In this document: piece after piece, positions 35,096-47,639 of the stretch
Numbering within the stretch: position 1 is the first letter of the stretch
Layout: each line of letters begins with the position of its first letter
NCBI GenBank assembly: GCA_950295325.1
Contig: OX485804.1
Coordinates: 14,138,001-14,202,000 of the forward strand
DNA from: Polytrichum commune
Lineage: Eukaryota > Streptophyta > Polytrichopsida > Polytrichales > Polytrichaceae
Direction: 5' to 3'
Length of the DNA: 64,000 bases
Notes under the pieces: model-generated
The model's input: only the letters and a program-made list of their open reading frames with translations
What the model was told of the DNA's origin: nothing
Database searches by the model: none
Position numbers and translations under genes: made by a program

Positions 35096-36339
35096 CCAAT
35101 TATGTCTGAAGCTTCCGATTAGACACAATGCTCTCCACCGTATACATGTATGATTTCGCCTTCAACTCTCATATTACACTGCACACTCCTCCTGCTTGAA
35201 TTTGAATTGGGTGGGCCTTTTGAAGGGGCGATCTATCCCAAGAGGTGTATTCAGTGCACAATAATCTTTAGTAAAAAGCGAAAGAATAGTTCGCTTTGCA
35301 CTGAGAGCATCCGGCATTGTGATTTCTCCAGCAGCTCATAGGGCTTCTGTATCTTGCTGCTTCTCAAGTTATATATTCCGCCCCAAGTGTCTGGGGCAAT
35401 GGAATATAGCTTCACTTCTGCCAATCATACCATGACCACTACATTTGTGTCTCGGCTGAATCCACACACTGCTTAGGTGTATCTGTTGAAGAATATGAGA
35501 TCAGCAGCGTTGCGCTCAAGAGGAAGTTGGAGTCTGCTTCATTACCTCCATTGGTTGATGTTGATATGAGCGTGCAAAGGACTACATTTGTGTGAAGATA
35601 CACATGACTCCGTGAGAGAGATACCAGGTCATTCAACACAATCTGTGCATTTACAGAGCTTGGGCTTATCTTGGAGCTTTATCATTGACTTCGATGAATG
35701 TTGATGTTTAAACAAGCAGTTATTCATGATCCACAAATAATGCTTTTGCAAAGTACACCCAACATATTTTCAAGAATTAGCTTCACGATCAATTTGTTGA
35801 ATCATGTCTGAGATGTGAAGAGTACACATGCATGAGAGCAAACCTCAAAGATCATCACCGATTGACACAACAATCATTATGTTTATCTTGCAGTTCAACA
35901 TAAGATTGCCCTAGAAATTGACATATACAACACTTAACAGTCTTAGCCAAAAGGGTGAGAAAGGTGTGCTCCTCCTCCCCTCTTGTTATACCTTCTCTTC
36001 AATCGCCATTCACCATTGTCTGCAATTCCTATGGGACAACCGCTACCTCCCTCCCTCGTTGCTTCTCCAGCACATGAATTACATGTTAACTGCTCAACAC
36101 CAACTCCACTCTAACCACTTACCAAAGATCGCTCAAATATGTGCTCTTTGAGAATTTGCCATAGTTTGACATTTTGTCACCTTATCTTATTCTCATGAAA
36201 TTGAATTTGTAAAATATTCGTTAAACAACGGCATCCCCCTCCCCCCCCCCTTATGATTGCACATAAGAAAAGACCAAAGCTCTTGAAAGTAACTATCGGA
36301 TGCTACTCGTGTACCTTAGTGCTCTTGGAATGTGGGGCA

Positions 36340-36650
36340 CTTGTCACATTGTCCTTACCACTTGGACTCGATCATTTATTTACACATCCCCTGAATTTCC
36401 ACATCACTCCCAAGTGCTCTCACCCTCAAATCCTCTGATTCATAAACCCTTACCCTTAGAAATATGTGTCTTGTATTCCTCATGTAACAAATTGATGTTG
36501 TGCTCAAGTCTACCAATGAGCATGTCCTTCATCTTCACTAAAAAATACAACCCATGCTTAGTATGAATTGCATATTACTTGTTGAAGAAGATACTTGGCC
36601 AATTCCTAGACAAGGCTTCAATTTACGATTTTTGAGACCTCCAATGAGTT
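36340..36650 (+). repeat. Dispersed direct repeat, copy 2
   Basis: It is collinear with 33330-33650, ending with CTTCAATTTACGATTTTTGA and GACCTCCA. The copies differ by many substitutions, so the duplication is old. Confidence 0.6.
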
Positions 36651-38969
36651 CTGTCATGCATGGACATAGCCAACATCACTATGCTTGCTCTCTCCCCAAA
36701 TCTTGCACAATTTGCCAATGTTGAAGCCAAGTAATTAAGTCTTCACCATGCCCACACAAACATGTGTAAACAAGAGGAATGGATTTTGCATGATTGTGCA
36801 AAAAAACACAATCGTTCCCTTTCTTCTTTTTTTCTCTCGTTTCTAGTCCCACCATATAACCACAATTCATAATTAAAGACAACAACGTATAATATTCTAG
36901 AATAGCTTCCAACCATTGAGGAAAAGGGTATTGTCTTAGTAAGTGGCCAATTTTAAGCTTGCCAACATGTCACATTTTGGTTGGCGTTGAGGACGAGTTC
37001 CCCAACACTAAATACTTTGACCTTTGTTTTGTGAATATGCGAAGACTTTATGCATTTTTGTAGAAAAATCTTATCTTCTACCTATCAAAATCCGTTGTTT
37101 TTACCATGTTGATAGTGATTGACATCAGAGGCTTAGGAGGTTGAGCAAATCACATTGTGCAAATTTGGGTCGCATGCAAAAGAAAAGACATGTAGCAAAT
37201 TGGAATTTTTTTAATTGGTGGCATTCGAAAGCATCTAGGCCATTAATAGCAAGGTCCTTTTGGATGTAAATTCGATCCAACAACTTGTGGAAGACCAAAA
37301 TCAACTACATAAGGTAACTAATGGGGCTCCCCTTGCTACCCTCATGGGAATTTGGGACCCAAAAATGTAAGATGGACATTTTTTCTTCCTTGTATGTCAT
37401 TTTACCTTACAAGCATGCAAGGTCATATGTAGTTCTAGGCATTTTACCACTTGCAAGGGAGCTCCTCCGATGAGGGACAAAGACTAGGGTCTTAAATTTC
37501 CAACTAAGTTTATTTTATTTTATTGTTGTTCTCTATCCACCATCTAATATTAATGCATGATTTTAATGATCCTTGATATGTTGATAAAGGATTTCCCACT
37601 AATGTTCACCATCTATCATTCATATCCCTAATTAAACTGACATCTAAGTATATGTCGACAAACCACTTTGTCCAAAAATAACAAAGGGATGTGTAGTTGT
37701 GGGACAAAAACATCAAATGACAACAACAAAAGCAACAACCACAACTTTAAATGTTTGTATTCCATGTTCGCTTGGGGGGGGGGGGGCAGTGTGTTAAAAA
37801 GTTCAGGATATAGGTGCGAACAACCACTATTTTATAGGGGGGTATTACTTTCAATTCTCTTTTTTTTTTCACATGCTATCATTATGTAAATTTCTACTTT
37901 GGGTTAATAGAAAAATGGCTTGCATTACTTATAATTCCAAATGACCTATTATTCCATACCCTATAGTACTTTAAAGATGTCCAGTGCCATTTTTGATACC
38001 CTATATTACTCTTAAGTCCATTTATAATTTTTAGCCCCCATGTTTTTAAAATACCCTATCATTTGTTCGCACGTATATTGCTACTCCAACCAATGACTAC
38101 CCCCCCCCCCCGAGCATGTTCGCCACCACCATATTTGTGTAGTTTTGCAATCTAGTACGTCATATTGGCCGTTGGAATAGTCCAAAACTCATGCATAAAT
38201 CCAAATATACTTAAATATTAGTTAATATATTTTTGAATATCCATTTAGTATATGTAATTAAGATAATTATGTGAAAAAGGCAAGCAAGAGTCTTGGAGCC
38301 AAAGAGTTGTAGAGAGCTTTTGATTTATATTGTTGTCCTTGACATACAAATTTGTTGGTGTCCTATTCTTTGTTGCCATGATTTGAGCCACAATGAAAGC
38401 AAGAGAAGCAAAGAAGTTTGAGAAATTTTGTCCCTTGGGCAATTCATAACTTAGGCATAACTTGGGTAAGTGTGTAAAGTAAAGGCTAATCTACATAACA
38501 TCAAGTCTTGCATCCATATCAGGTCTTTATCTCAGGCACTAAGGATTTGCAAGGCAATAAATATCACCCATCTTTGAATCTTACTCAAGGGGCCAAATCA
38601 ATTAGTAGTTCTATTTGTTGTTAAATGTTTCTAATTGTTGTAATGAAAAGCAATAATTCCCATTCCCAAATAGGGCCTCATCCGCATCTATAGGGTACCG
38701 GAATTTTGATCAAGCTGGGACTGAATTTTTGATCATGCCATAACCAATAGTGTCATGACATATGTCTTGGTTTTGAGTGCTAATGTAAGGAGGAGCAAGT
38801 GGTTAAAATGAGCGGTTATGGTAAACTCTAGACATTGGTAATATGTTATGGTTAAGTTTTGGCTTCAAAAATTCACAATAATTTCAAAAAAAATCGCAAT
38901 CCTAGTGATTTCTATCTTCCTACGTAGGAAAAAATTGCACCGCCTTATATTTCTCCAAATTTGGCACAA

Positions 38970-39260
38970 AAATCTCTTAAGTCATTGGTTTTGGGCGCCT
39001 CTACTCTCGATTTACACAACAAAACTCATGTTGCAACATCAAATCTGGAATGAAACACCTACAAAAACCGGATTGAAAATCGGACTTGGACCCTTGATTC
39101 AGTTATGGTTATCTGAAGTTTATGTTTGTTGATTTCTTAATCAAATACTTGGATCCTCCCAATTGTCTTCACTATTGAGTGTAAAGCAGTTATTAATACT
39201 TGAAAATGCAGTCCAACCTCTTTTGAACACGTGTCTTTAGTATGCATGTTCTTTGATCCT
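38970..39260 (+). repeat. Hairpin family W copy
   Basis: It has TTTACACAACAAAACTCATG, AAAACCGGATTGAAAATCGG, TATGTTTGTTGATTTC and CTATTGAGTGTAAAGCAG, collinear with the copy at 54 kb. The 5' end is diverged. Confidence 0.65.
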
Positions 39261-39713
39261 CACCGAACCACATATGTTACCAATCAAATGTAGGGTTCCG
39301 ATTAAGACAAAGAGCCACTTAAGACCCATCTAGATTACCTTAATAGAAGACATACACCATGAGACCAACAATGAGGAGGGGCCAATGGGAGAGCAAATCG
39401 GGGGTTGCGAATTAGATCGCATGCAGGCGCCAGCGACGCCGCGTGTCGCAACTCCTTATCCTGCAAAATCCGTCGCTCCACGTGTCAGGAGCTGGCAGCC
39501 CAGCCTCGTCAGCCGCCACTTCTCTCCCCTGCGCTTCTTCTTACTTATATCGCAGCCCCTCCTCTACCTTCACATGCATCGCAATTCAACAACACAATAC
39601 GCCTATCCATCTCGATCATCCACCATCCAATTTCTCCCCCTTCCCAATTTCTAGGTCACTTTCTGCAATCCGTTGCGCAACATTTGAGTGTGCGTTTGGA
39701 GGGCTTTGTTGCA

Positions 39714-41738
39714 ATGGCATCGACGACAGCTGCTATGGTTGGATCCAGTGTTGTGGCTGCTGCTCCCGCGAGCTTGTCTTCCACCTCTGTGTTTGGATCC
39801 TCGTGCGGAGTGTCCAGCTTCGCCCCTGTCGCCACTCGGGTTAACAGTGCCCGGTCTGTCGCCGTGCGAGCTAGCCAATCTTCCAATGAGGTGAGAGGTT
39901 GTTGCATTTTGAGTTTCTTGGACATAACTGAGTTATTCTCTAACTCGACTTGAGATTTGGATGTTTTGCATACAACACTTTCCATGTTCGGTAAGTCTTC
40001 GGGGAAATGCGAGGAGGTAGTATGGACGTTTGAATGAACAACGTTTTACATGGCTTCGTTGAGGATGAAACTCAATTTGGCATGTCAGGAGGCGCTAAAA
40101 CGAGTTTAGCCCTCGATGAATCAAAATCATGGGTTGCTGTTCAATTTTAAACACAACCTCCAAGTATGCATCACAAGTGGAAAGACAATTTTATGTTTTT
40201 ATGTGAAGCAACCAATGGGATGGGATATGATAGGGAACCAACTCGTAAACGAGAAGTCTGATTGAGTTAATCAAGGATTCAACTCTAAATAACTGTGGTG
40301 GAAGAGATTGGAGCAATGCCTCCTCTGGCGGATCGGTAACGATTTCGTCGTGTGGAATTTAGTTGCATGTGGCATTGAGATTGCCTGTATGTAGCGGTGA
40401 TGGATGTTGGATTGCAAACTGTGCGATCTGTCTCTGTCCATTTCATTCGTCTGCGTGGACTGACCAATTAGCGAGTGGTTTGAATTTGTGGAAACTTCAC
40501 CAGATTTAGTACATTGAGATTCACGCGTCGCAACTGCGAATCATTGCTAGTAACCTAACACGACGATGATGTCCTGTGAGCAGGAGATGAAGGCAGCAAG
40601 GAGAGAAGTGATCACCGGCCTGTTCGCTGCAGGTGCTCTATTGGCCTCCGCACCAGCGTTCGCATTATCTGGTCCAGGTGGCGATGGCGCTGAGCGCACT
40701 GCCAAGAAGGCCGATGAGCTTTTGAACAGCGCAGATGAGTTAACAAAGAATGACTCTCCCCCGTTGTTCGGGAAAGGTGGTGTGCAAGGTGCAGTGCAGG
40801 AAGCCGGATCCACAGCCAAACAGTAAGTGATTCTCCTCCCTATTTGTTTGCATTACAACGTAAAGAATGCTCAATGCTTGCAACATGATAAAAACTTGAT
40901 AAACAGGGCACATTAAGTAATTATCATCACATTTTGTTGGCCTAGCAATGTAAAGAATGCTAAATGCAGCATGATAAAAAAATTTATAAACAGGACATGA
41001 AAGTAAATGTCATCCCATTTTGCTCACATAGCAATGTAAAGAATGCTAAATGCTTGCAACCTGATAAAAATTCTATAAACAAGCTGCATTAAGTACTTCT
41101 TATCCCAATTTGTTTTTGCGTAGCATTGTAAAGAATGCTAAATGCATGCAACATGATAAACATTCCATAAAAAATATACAGTAAGCACTTCTCATCCCAT
41201 TTTTTATTCATAGCAATGTAAAGGAAGCCCAATTGCTTGCAACATGGTAAAAGCCTCCATAAACAGCGCTGAATACAAGTTCAAACTAAACCCTAAGCTT
41301 GTCCTTGGTGCTGATAATTTCTGTAAATTTTGGTTTGCAGGGCGGGGTCAGGCACAGCAAAGAATGTGCAGGATGTTGCAGATGCAGCCGTGACAAATGC
41401 CAGGAACAACTTGAACAAGGCTAAAGCTAGTTTCGGCGACCTCATGGGAACAGGTGAGCAGCGAGATTACGTAACTACACTCGTAATGTCACTCTAGCAA
41501 GCGTTGGTGTTCATGCTGACGATATGTTTCATCAGATTGTGTTGTTCGGTAAATGGCAGGGTTGCGGGAACTGTATAATAGCTCTGCTGTTCTCAATCAC
41601 ATCTCCATACCATCAGATTTGGTGATGGATATGTTTCTGAGCTGCACATTTGAGATTTGGCTCAAGAAGCTTTATCAATGGCCTGTCCAATTGTGATATT
41701 TGTGATAATGAATCATGTGTTTTTGTGCAGGTAAGTAA
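39714..41738 (+). CDS. Putative thylakoid-lumen precursor protein of unknown function (4 exons)
   Basis: Exons 39714-39890, 40584-40822 and 41341-41453 join in phase (177, 239 and 113 bp) through GT-AG introns. The last exon is uncertain: the simplest solution uses the acceptor before 41731 and adds Gly-Lys and a stop, giving about 178 residues. Residues 1 to about 52 are Ser/Ala/Val-rich with few acidic residues, like a chloroplast transit peptide. Exon 2 then encodes AARREVITGLFAAGALLASA followed by PAFA, a twin-arginine, hydrophobic core and AxA cleavage pattern, as expected for Tat import into the thylakoid lumen. The predicted mature part is small, hydrophilic and rich in Ala, Lys, Asp and Asn, with amphipathic helical character (AERTAKKADELLNSADEL). 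I do not recognise the family. An alternative acceptor before 41561 would lengthen the C-terminus. Confidence 0.75.
40845..41285 (+). repeat. Minisatellite of about 90 bp, five units, in intron 2 of the lumen-protein gene
   Basis: Units share GTAAAGAATGCTAAATGC, a GCAACATGATAAAAA stretch and an ATAAACA stretch. The GTAAAG landmark occurs near 40860, 40951, 41036, 41128 and 41218, so the period is 85-92 bp. The units are diverged and non-coding. The array makes up most of the 518-bp intron. Confidence 0.8.
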
Positions 41739-42579
41739 ATGTTCTTCAGGTTGAAGGAAGCTGGGGTATGACCAAATGACGGAATAGCCATTTTGACAAG
41801 AGTTTGATTTTTGTATTTTTGTAACCAGCAATACCGAAAGTGATGTTTTGTCCGGCTGCATATGGAAAGTCTAGCCATTGGCGTAACCAGTACCAAGATG
41901 AAGATGTAACAATATGTAGGGAAACCAAATATCTCAGAGCGGCACTGTGTGCATGTGTATCATAGCCTAGAATCGCTGCAAGAAAATGTCTGCAGCAAAC
42001 AATTGAAATTGTACAAGTATTGCAGTTGTAAGGAGATTGCATTGCATTTTTCTGACATGTCCAGCTCTCTCTAAGAAACGCTCAACTTGTTTCAAACGTC
42101 TCACATGCACACATATCTCACATGCATGCAAGATATTCTGAGTAGTTCTGACATTTCTGCATTGTTATGCTGGCTTTGTATCACAATAAGTTAGCTGCTC
42201 TACACCAATGCTCTCTGTGAACCTCTCTATGTCGTGCTATGGTGCAAGCTAGTTGTCAGCTCGAGCATTGTTCAGTAACGTCCAAATTCATGTCCGGCAG
42301 TTAAGAACAATCACCGTAATGTGACATCAGAGAACAATTATTGAGTCACCACATCCGTTCTTGAACATTTCTACCTTATTGTGACAATAAAGGTTTGATG
42401 CATTTTTGTATACATATACGGCTCAAGACTACCACATTGTTGCTCCAGATTTTCTAATCAATCGTAATCTAACTCACCACCCCTGAGACCAGCAATGTTA
42501 ACGCCGTGTGCCTTTGTATCCAGCTAACAACTCCACAACCATGCACTTCTGATAACCATAACTAAATAAGTGGAGGTAT

Positions 42580-42720
42580 GATTTTCAATCCAGTTTTTGT
42601 AGATGTTTCATCGCAAAGTTGCTAATGCAACAACATGAGTTTTGTTTTTGTTATGTAAATCTAATCAATAGATGTGGAGAACATGAAAAACGAATCAAAT
42701 AACACCCACATACCTAAGTT
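42580..42720 (-). repeat. Hairpin family W copy (inverted)
   Basis: It has GATTTTCAATCCAGTTTTTG, AATGCAACAACATGAGTTT, GAACATGAAAAACGAATC and AACACCCACATACCTAAG, the inverse order of the plus-strand copies. Confidence 0.65.
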
Positions 42721-42929
42721 CATGCCAATCATCAATGGCAAAGGTAACCACTACACTAAATATTGTGCTAGTGTTCACCAATTCTATTTGTCTTGCTCAG
42801 TACTAACTGTACACCACTCATGTAAACCTAACATTACTTGTCAGTTCTTGCGAAAAAATCGGGCATTATAGAAGTGCAATGTTGCGATCACTGTCACGTA
42901 CTAAGTGATTTTTCATCCAAATATTAATC

Positions 42930-43085
42930 ACCCATTATAATATTTCAATACAAAATGTTCAGATGCAAAATATATGAAGTTTCCTTTTCTAATGCTCGGC
43001 ATGGATTTCATACAATATTCAATCATCCACGACAGTACTTGTAAACTTATTCATAATGAAGTGTCATTAGAAAGTTACCACAGTG
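42930..43085 (-). pseudogene. Possible second, more decayed fragment of the same transposase
   Basis: The segment around 43007-43050 resembles 31518-31560 (shared TTCAT-CAATATTCAA-CATCC order), which encodes the Tyr motif of the relic at 31 kb. A CATTAT-AT and CAAAATG stretch just before it is collinear with the DNA beyond that motif. Roughly 30 bp of extra sequence lies between the two blocks, and no frame survives. Chance similarity is not excluded. Confidence 0.3.
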
Positions 43086-43439
43086 ACATTAAATACCTTA
43101 TGGCACTGAATACAATACTTAGTGTAACACTTCCAATATGCATATGAGACCGGTCACCAGTGAAGCAGGGACACACATGTGCTTGTGACGTCACAATTCG
43201 AGGGATCGGAAGGCACTCTTTTCTTGATAAATGCGGTAGTAGAACTGTCACGAGGTTTTAGGGTTTTAGGGTTCATTTACATTTCATACTCTCTATTCTT
43301 CTCAATTGATAGGTATGCTGATAATCATAAAACTCACACAAGTATTGGACACAATGGCCCATGGATGCAGTTGCCTAGGGGTTTAAGTGCGCCCTTACAA
43401 AAAAGGCTGTGAACAATGAACGGGGAGAGCTAGCTGCTA

Positions 43440-43800
43440 CACTAAATAGTCCTATTGTTGTGGGCCACAAAATTTTTTTAGAGCCCATGCTAATTCCCAT
43501 TCTGAAAATTAGTGTGGGTCACATTAATTTTTCATCCACACTAACCTTCGAGTAGAAAATTAGGGTGGACCATAGAAATTGTTTTCCTAGAAAATTGATG
43601 TGAGGGATCATTTTTATTTTGTGTTAGTTTTATCCTACAAGAATTGTTCAGTGTATTGGTCGGAAGTCTTGATGAAGACTTAGGGGAAGACCCGGGGTCT
43701 TCGACCCACGTCAATTTCATGTTAACTAGAAAATTAGTGTGGCCCAAGCTAATTATTTCTATGCTAATAGATTCATCCAGCTTCACTCCTATGATAGATT
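43440..43800 (+). repeat. Partner of the 16326 repeat
   Basis: Short AAAATTAGTGTGG motifs recur at 43505, 43556 and 43731 in both orientations. The block GGGAAGACCCGGGGTCTTCG is its best match to 16 kb. Confidence 0.5.
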
Positions 43801-44344
43801 TGGTGACTCACTGTTCTTATGGGATCTCATTTGCAAGGGTTAATTGTCCATCACGACCACAATGGGCGACATGAATGAATCCTAGCCCAATCTTAGTGCA
43901 CTAGAAAACCTCGTTTGATAAAGGAGAAGGTCATATTTAATGTCTCAAAAAAAGAACTAAAAAATCTCTTCGGAAGTTGAAATTCTTATTGTGAGATAGT
44001 ACCATGAGCATAAATCTTAATAATATTCAACAAATATGTGGAAGGTCCCATGAATATGTGCATTGCTTTATGGTCCCCTTTGAAATACCCCTTTATTTTA
44101 TATGGTTTATTTATGTTCAACCCCTCTACGTTCACTCTCGCATAAGAGAGAGGTAATCAACAATATCATGCCTATATAAATAAGTGATGCGAAGACACCC
44201 AAAGTTGCAGGGGACAAAATTAAGGTAGATGGGCTGTGAGTGGTTTGATTTCTTAATGAAGCCCCTGAATTCGATCGGTATGTGGTGCGGTGAGAATCAA
44301 AGAGCAAACATCATAACGGCAGATGTTTAAAAGAGATCAAAGTG

Positions 44345-44625
44345 CATCTTCAAATATTGATAATTACTCTACACTTAATAGTGAACACAATTGGAGGACT
44401 TGTGTATCCAATTAAGAAATCAACAAACATGCACCGTTTCAATAACCATAACAAAATCCGAGGGAGGGAGAGGGAAGAAGAAGGGGGGATCCAAATTTCA
44501 ATCCAGTTTTTGCAAATGTTTCATCGTAAATGTGCCAATGCAACACTAAGTTTTGTTGTGTAAATATGATTGGTAAGAGTTGGAGAACATGAAAACGAAG
44601 CAAATAATACCCACATACATTAAGT
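44345..44625 (-). repeat. Hairpin family W copy (inverted), longest
   Basis: It runs from CATCTTCAAATATTGATAAT through AATCAACAAACATGCACC, TTCAATCCAGTTTTTGC and AATGCAACACTAAGTTTTG to AATACCCACATACATTAAG, with a purine-rich insertion at 44459-44487. Confidence 0.65.
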
Positions 44626-45113
44626 GAACAAAAGTTGGTGGAGTGGACATATTGATAAGTTCACTTTGAGATGAAGGGAAGTCGAATAGTGGCTCCATCA
44701 ACATTCTCAATGACGCGGTCAATTGTCTCCATGTAGTGGTAAAGGAACCTCAAACGCTAGGGTTTGCCACTTTGGAAGAGAGACATGGACTCGTGTGTTT
44801 TCTCAAGTCTGTTTGAATTTTGAATATTACATGTACAAAAACTAACGTTGGTGGTTTTGTCGTTGACGTGAATGTGAACCCCTTAGCCTTTAAAGGGGCC
44901 TAATAATGCACAAGAGGTACCCTTATGGCATACAAGAAGCATAGGTAATCTACATATTCCCACATTGCTCATAAAATTATTTTTTAAATAAATAATAAAA
45001 ATAAAACACACACACAATGAAAATTATTCACCAACTAGCCATTAAATATCCCACATATCTCACATACCTTGTATTTCATAAAAGAAAGCTTGACAATAAA
45101 CAAGAACCCATAA

Positions 45114-45149
45114 CCCCCCCCCCCTCCCCACACACACACACACACACAT
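45114..45149. repeat. Compound poly-C plus CA microsatellite
   Basis: A C run joined to CA repeats. The same compound occurs at 48233-48267 and 52630-52662. Confidence 0.9.
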
Positions 45150-45599
45150 AATAAATGGTTATTAAAATGTTTTTTTACAGATGTTAACTAGTATTATTAT
45201 TTTTCTAAAAACAAGAGCCTACCCACCACAAGGTATGTAATATACTCCACCCTGCATCAAGGGGACTCTTGAGCAAGCTACGGCCAACATGCTCAACTTC
45301 ACGTTGGTTTTCTTTTTCTTCTCTTTTAGGTGGGCTCATTGGGTGTGCTTGGTCAAGGCTCATTCTATTTGAGGTTCGGAAGTTCCAAACATTTGAATGT
45401 TGTGAGTGGTTGAGCTATTGTAGCCTTTGCCGTCATTGCACTCTCTAGCATTGACAAATAAGAATGTAATTGGAAAATTGAATTGCAAAAGGTTAAATGT
45501 TCATGTCATACATAGAAGGATAAATATGTTGATGGTCGGAAAACACACTTCCCCTCTTTTTGGGAAGATTGTAGCAAGATATGAAATTTGTTAGTTTGG

Positions 45600-45899
45600 C
45601 ATGCATGACATTACAACGCACCTTGGCTAAGGATAGGAGCCCATGGAGAGCCTTTGATTGGCATCATGGGATTTTGGGAAGAAGTTCCTTTGTCTCATAG
45701 CAAGTATGCTAGAAGTTGGTTTCTTTTCAGTGGCATTACCTCATGGACTATTTGGTTTGAAAGAAATGATCTTCTCTTCAACATTGTTCTAAATGGGTTG
45801 AGGGAAAGAATACGAAAACCATGTGGAAAGGCATTAATGACTATGTTGTACCCTAGAGAGCTCCCTATTTTGACATTGAATTACAATTTCCCCTTTTAA
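45600..45899 (+). pseudogene. Possible LINE-type reverse transcriptase tail relic
   Basis: The frame at 45654-45899 contains WFLFSGITSWTIWFERNDLL. Plant LINE polymerases often carry a W-x(2)-W-x(2)-ERN pattern near their C-terminus. Only this short piece is seen, with no flanking reverse transcriptase motifs, so the call is weak. Confidence 0.25.
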
Positions 45900-46124
45900 A
45901 AAAATTGCCACATGTCATGCTCGCATTCGCTAAGACCCATGTGTATCGCATGTGGAAACTATATTCTCGCACAAATGAAGATAAAATATAGAGCCCTCTA
46001 TGGTAGTTGAGTGGGAGAAAGCCTCAAAAGAATCACAATGTCTTGGTAATTAAGGTGATAGAATATTGGTAGAGAGTAATCCTGGTGTGTTCCCGAGGCC
46101 AAGGTTGTAGGTGGACCACTAGCA

Positions 46125-46450
46125 ATTGTTAATCTCAGTGTTGTCCCATCTCACCTCATAACATTATTCAGTTAGTATTGTATGATGGGTGGGGCCAGGA
46201 ATAAGTCATATTCAATTCAGAATTATACCCTACTTCTTCTCTCTTACCAACACATTCAACTTGATAAACTCGGGTGAAACATTGTCAGTTATTAATCTCA
46301 ATATTATCCCATCTCACCTCATAACATTAGCCAGCTAATATTGTGTAATGGGTGGGACCGGGAATAAGCCAAATTCAATTCGGAATTATACCTTGTTTCT
46401 TGCCTCTTACCAACACATTCAACTTGATAAACTCGGGTGAAGCATTGTCA
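46125..46450 (+). repeat. Tandem duplication, two units of about 163 bp
   Basis: Both units carry CCCATCTCACCTCATAACAT, GATGGGTGGG or AATGGGTGGG, and AACACATTCAACTTGATAAA. The second unit starts near 46288. Confidence 0.85.
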
Positions 46451-46684
46451 TTGATATTATTAGAGCGGAACAACCAATAGCAAGTATATAATGTTATGTA
46501 GTTAGATTCAACATTGAAGCCGACATATGAGAGAATTGCTAAAGAAATTGTGCGGGGAGCAATTGCATATTATTCATGACCCAAAAACTAATGCCCAGGT
46601 GGAGGAATGTTATGACAATAGATATCGCCAACAATAGATTTTTTTTTTTTTTTTTGAGAGAGTTTTTCAAAACGAGAGCAGTAG

Positions 46685-47163
46685 GGGCTACTACACACAA
46701 GGGCCAAGAGCCATGACCCTGAAATTGTGAGAGCCCAAAAGAAAGTGACCAAAGGTTGTCCCAAGACGCCTCCTAAATCATGTAGTGTGAAGTCATATGT
46801 GACAGGGCCCTCAACCAAATGCTATTTCAATGGATGTGTCTATTCATGCGGGTCCTTACACATGACGAAATAAAGTAAATTGACGGTTGTGAGTATTCGA
46901 AGTGCCATGGTCTCCCAACGATTTTGTGTTAGGCCTACCTCCAAGAGGTGGGTTTTGAAAATAGTCCAAGTGACCATGAAACCTCATCCATTGGATGCCA
47001 TGTAGGAATCCATGTAGACTTTATATCCATCATGCACTTACTTACTATGTTGGTCCCTCAAGTGTAGTGTGAAGCGAACTTGGACCAGCTCCACCTTTTC
47101 CACCAATGAGAGCACTTGAAGTGCAATGGTCACGGGCCCTCAGTCTAGTGTGTGAAGTGGCCC
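46685..47163. mobile_element. PIF/Harbinger-like MITE, subfamily H copy 3
   Basis: It starts GGGGCTACTACACACAAGG and ends GTGTGAAGTGGCCC before TAA (47164-47166). It is collinear with the copies at 5468 and 18049, with a short internal deletion. Confidence 0.7.
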
Positions 47164-47389
47164 TAAGTTTGGCAGGGTACCGGAAGCTCCCACATAATCC
47201 CCCAAAAGCAAGGGAACAACTTTGTTGGAGCCCCATACACATGTTTTCTAAATGGAAAATAAATGTGTGGTGATCCATTCTTTTGTGGAGCCAATTTTTT
47301 AGCTTGGGTTGTCCCCAAAAACAAGGTTGGGTTTACTAGCCCACCATTTGCATGGAACAAGGCCCACTTGCTTCATATTAGCTCTAAGG

Positions 47390-47570
47390 TATGTGGGCGT
47401 TACTCCGTTAGTTTTATGTGTTCTTCATCTTCTACTAATCATACTCTTGTAACAAAAATTGTGTTGCATCAACAAATCTATGATGAAGCATTAGTCAAAA
47501 AAACAAATAAAATATCAAACTTTCTTCGATTCAATTATGTTATTCAAAAAAAACGTGTGTATTGATATTG
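47390..47570 (+). repeat. Hairpin family W copy
   Basis: It begins GTATGTGGGCGTTACTCCG, has ATCTTCTACTAATCATACTC and AACAAAAATTGTGTTGCATC, and ends in ACGTGTGTATTGAT. The 3' third is missing. Confidence 0.6.
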
Positions 47571-47639
47571 TTCCAATTTCTAAACCTAGTTGGCATTGTT
47601 CATTATTCTTTGGACCTTGTTCACTGCCTCATTAAATAT

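Noticed and set aside
40547-40819. Minus-strand frame opposite exon 2 of the lumen-protein gene
   Set aside because: The plus-strand exon has correct splice sites and a targeting signal; the opposite frame is a shadow.
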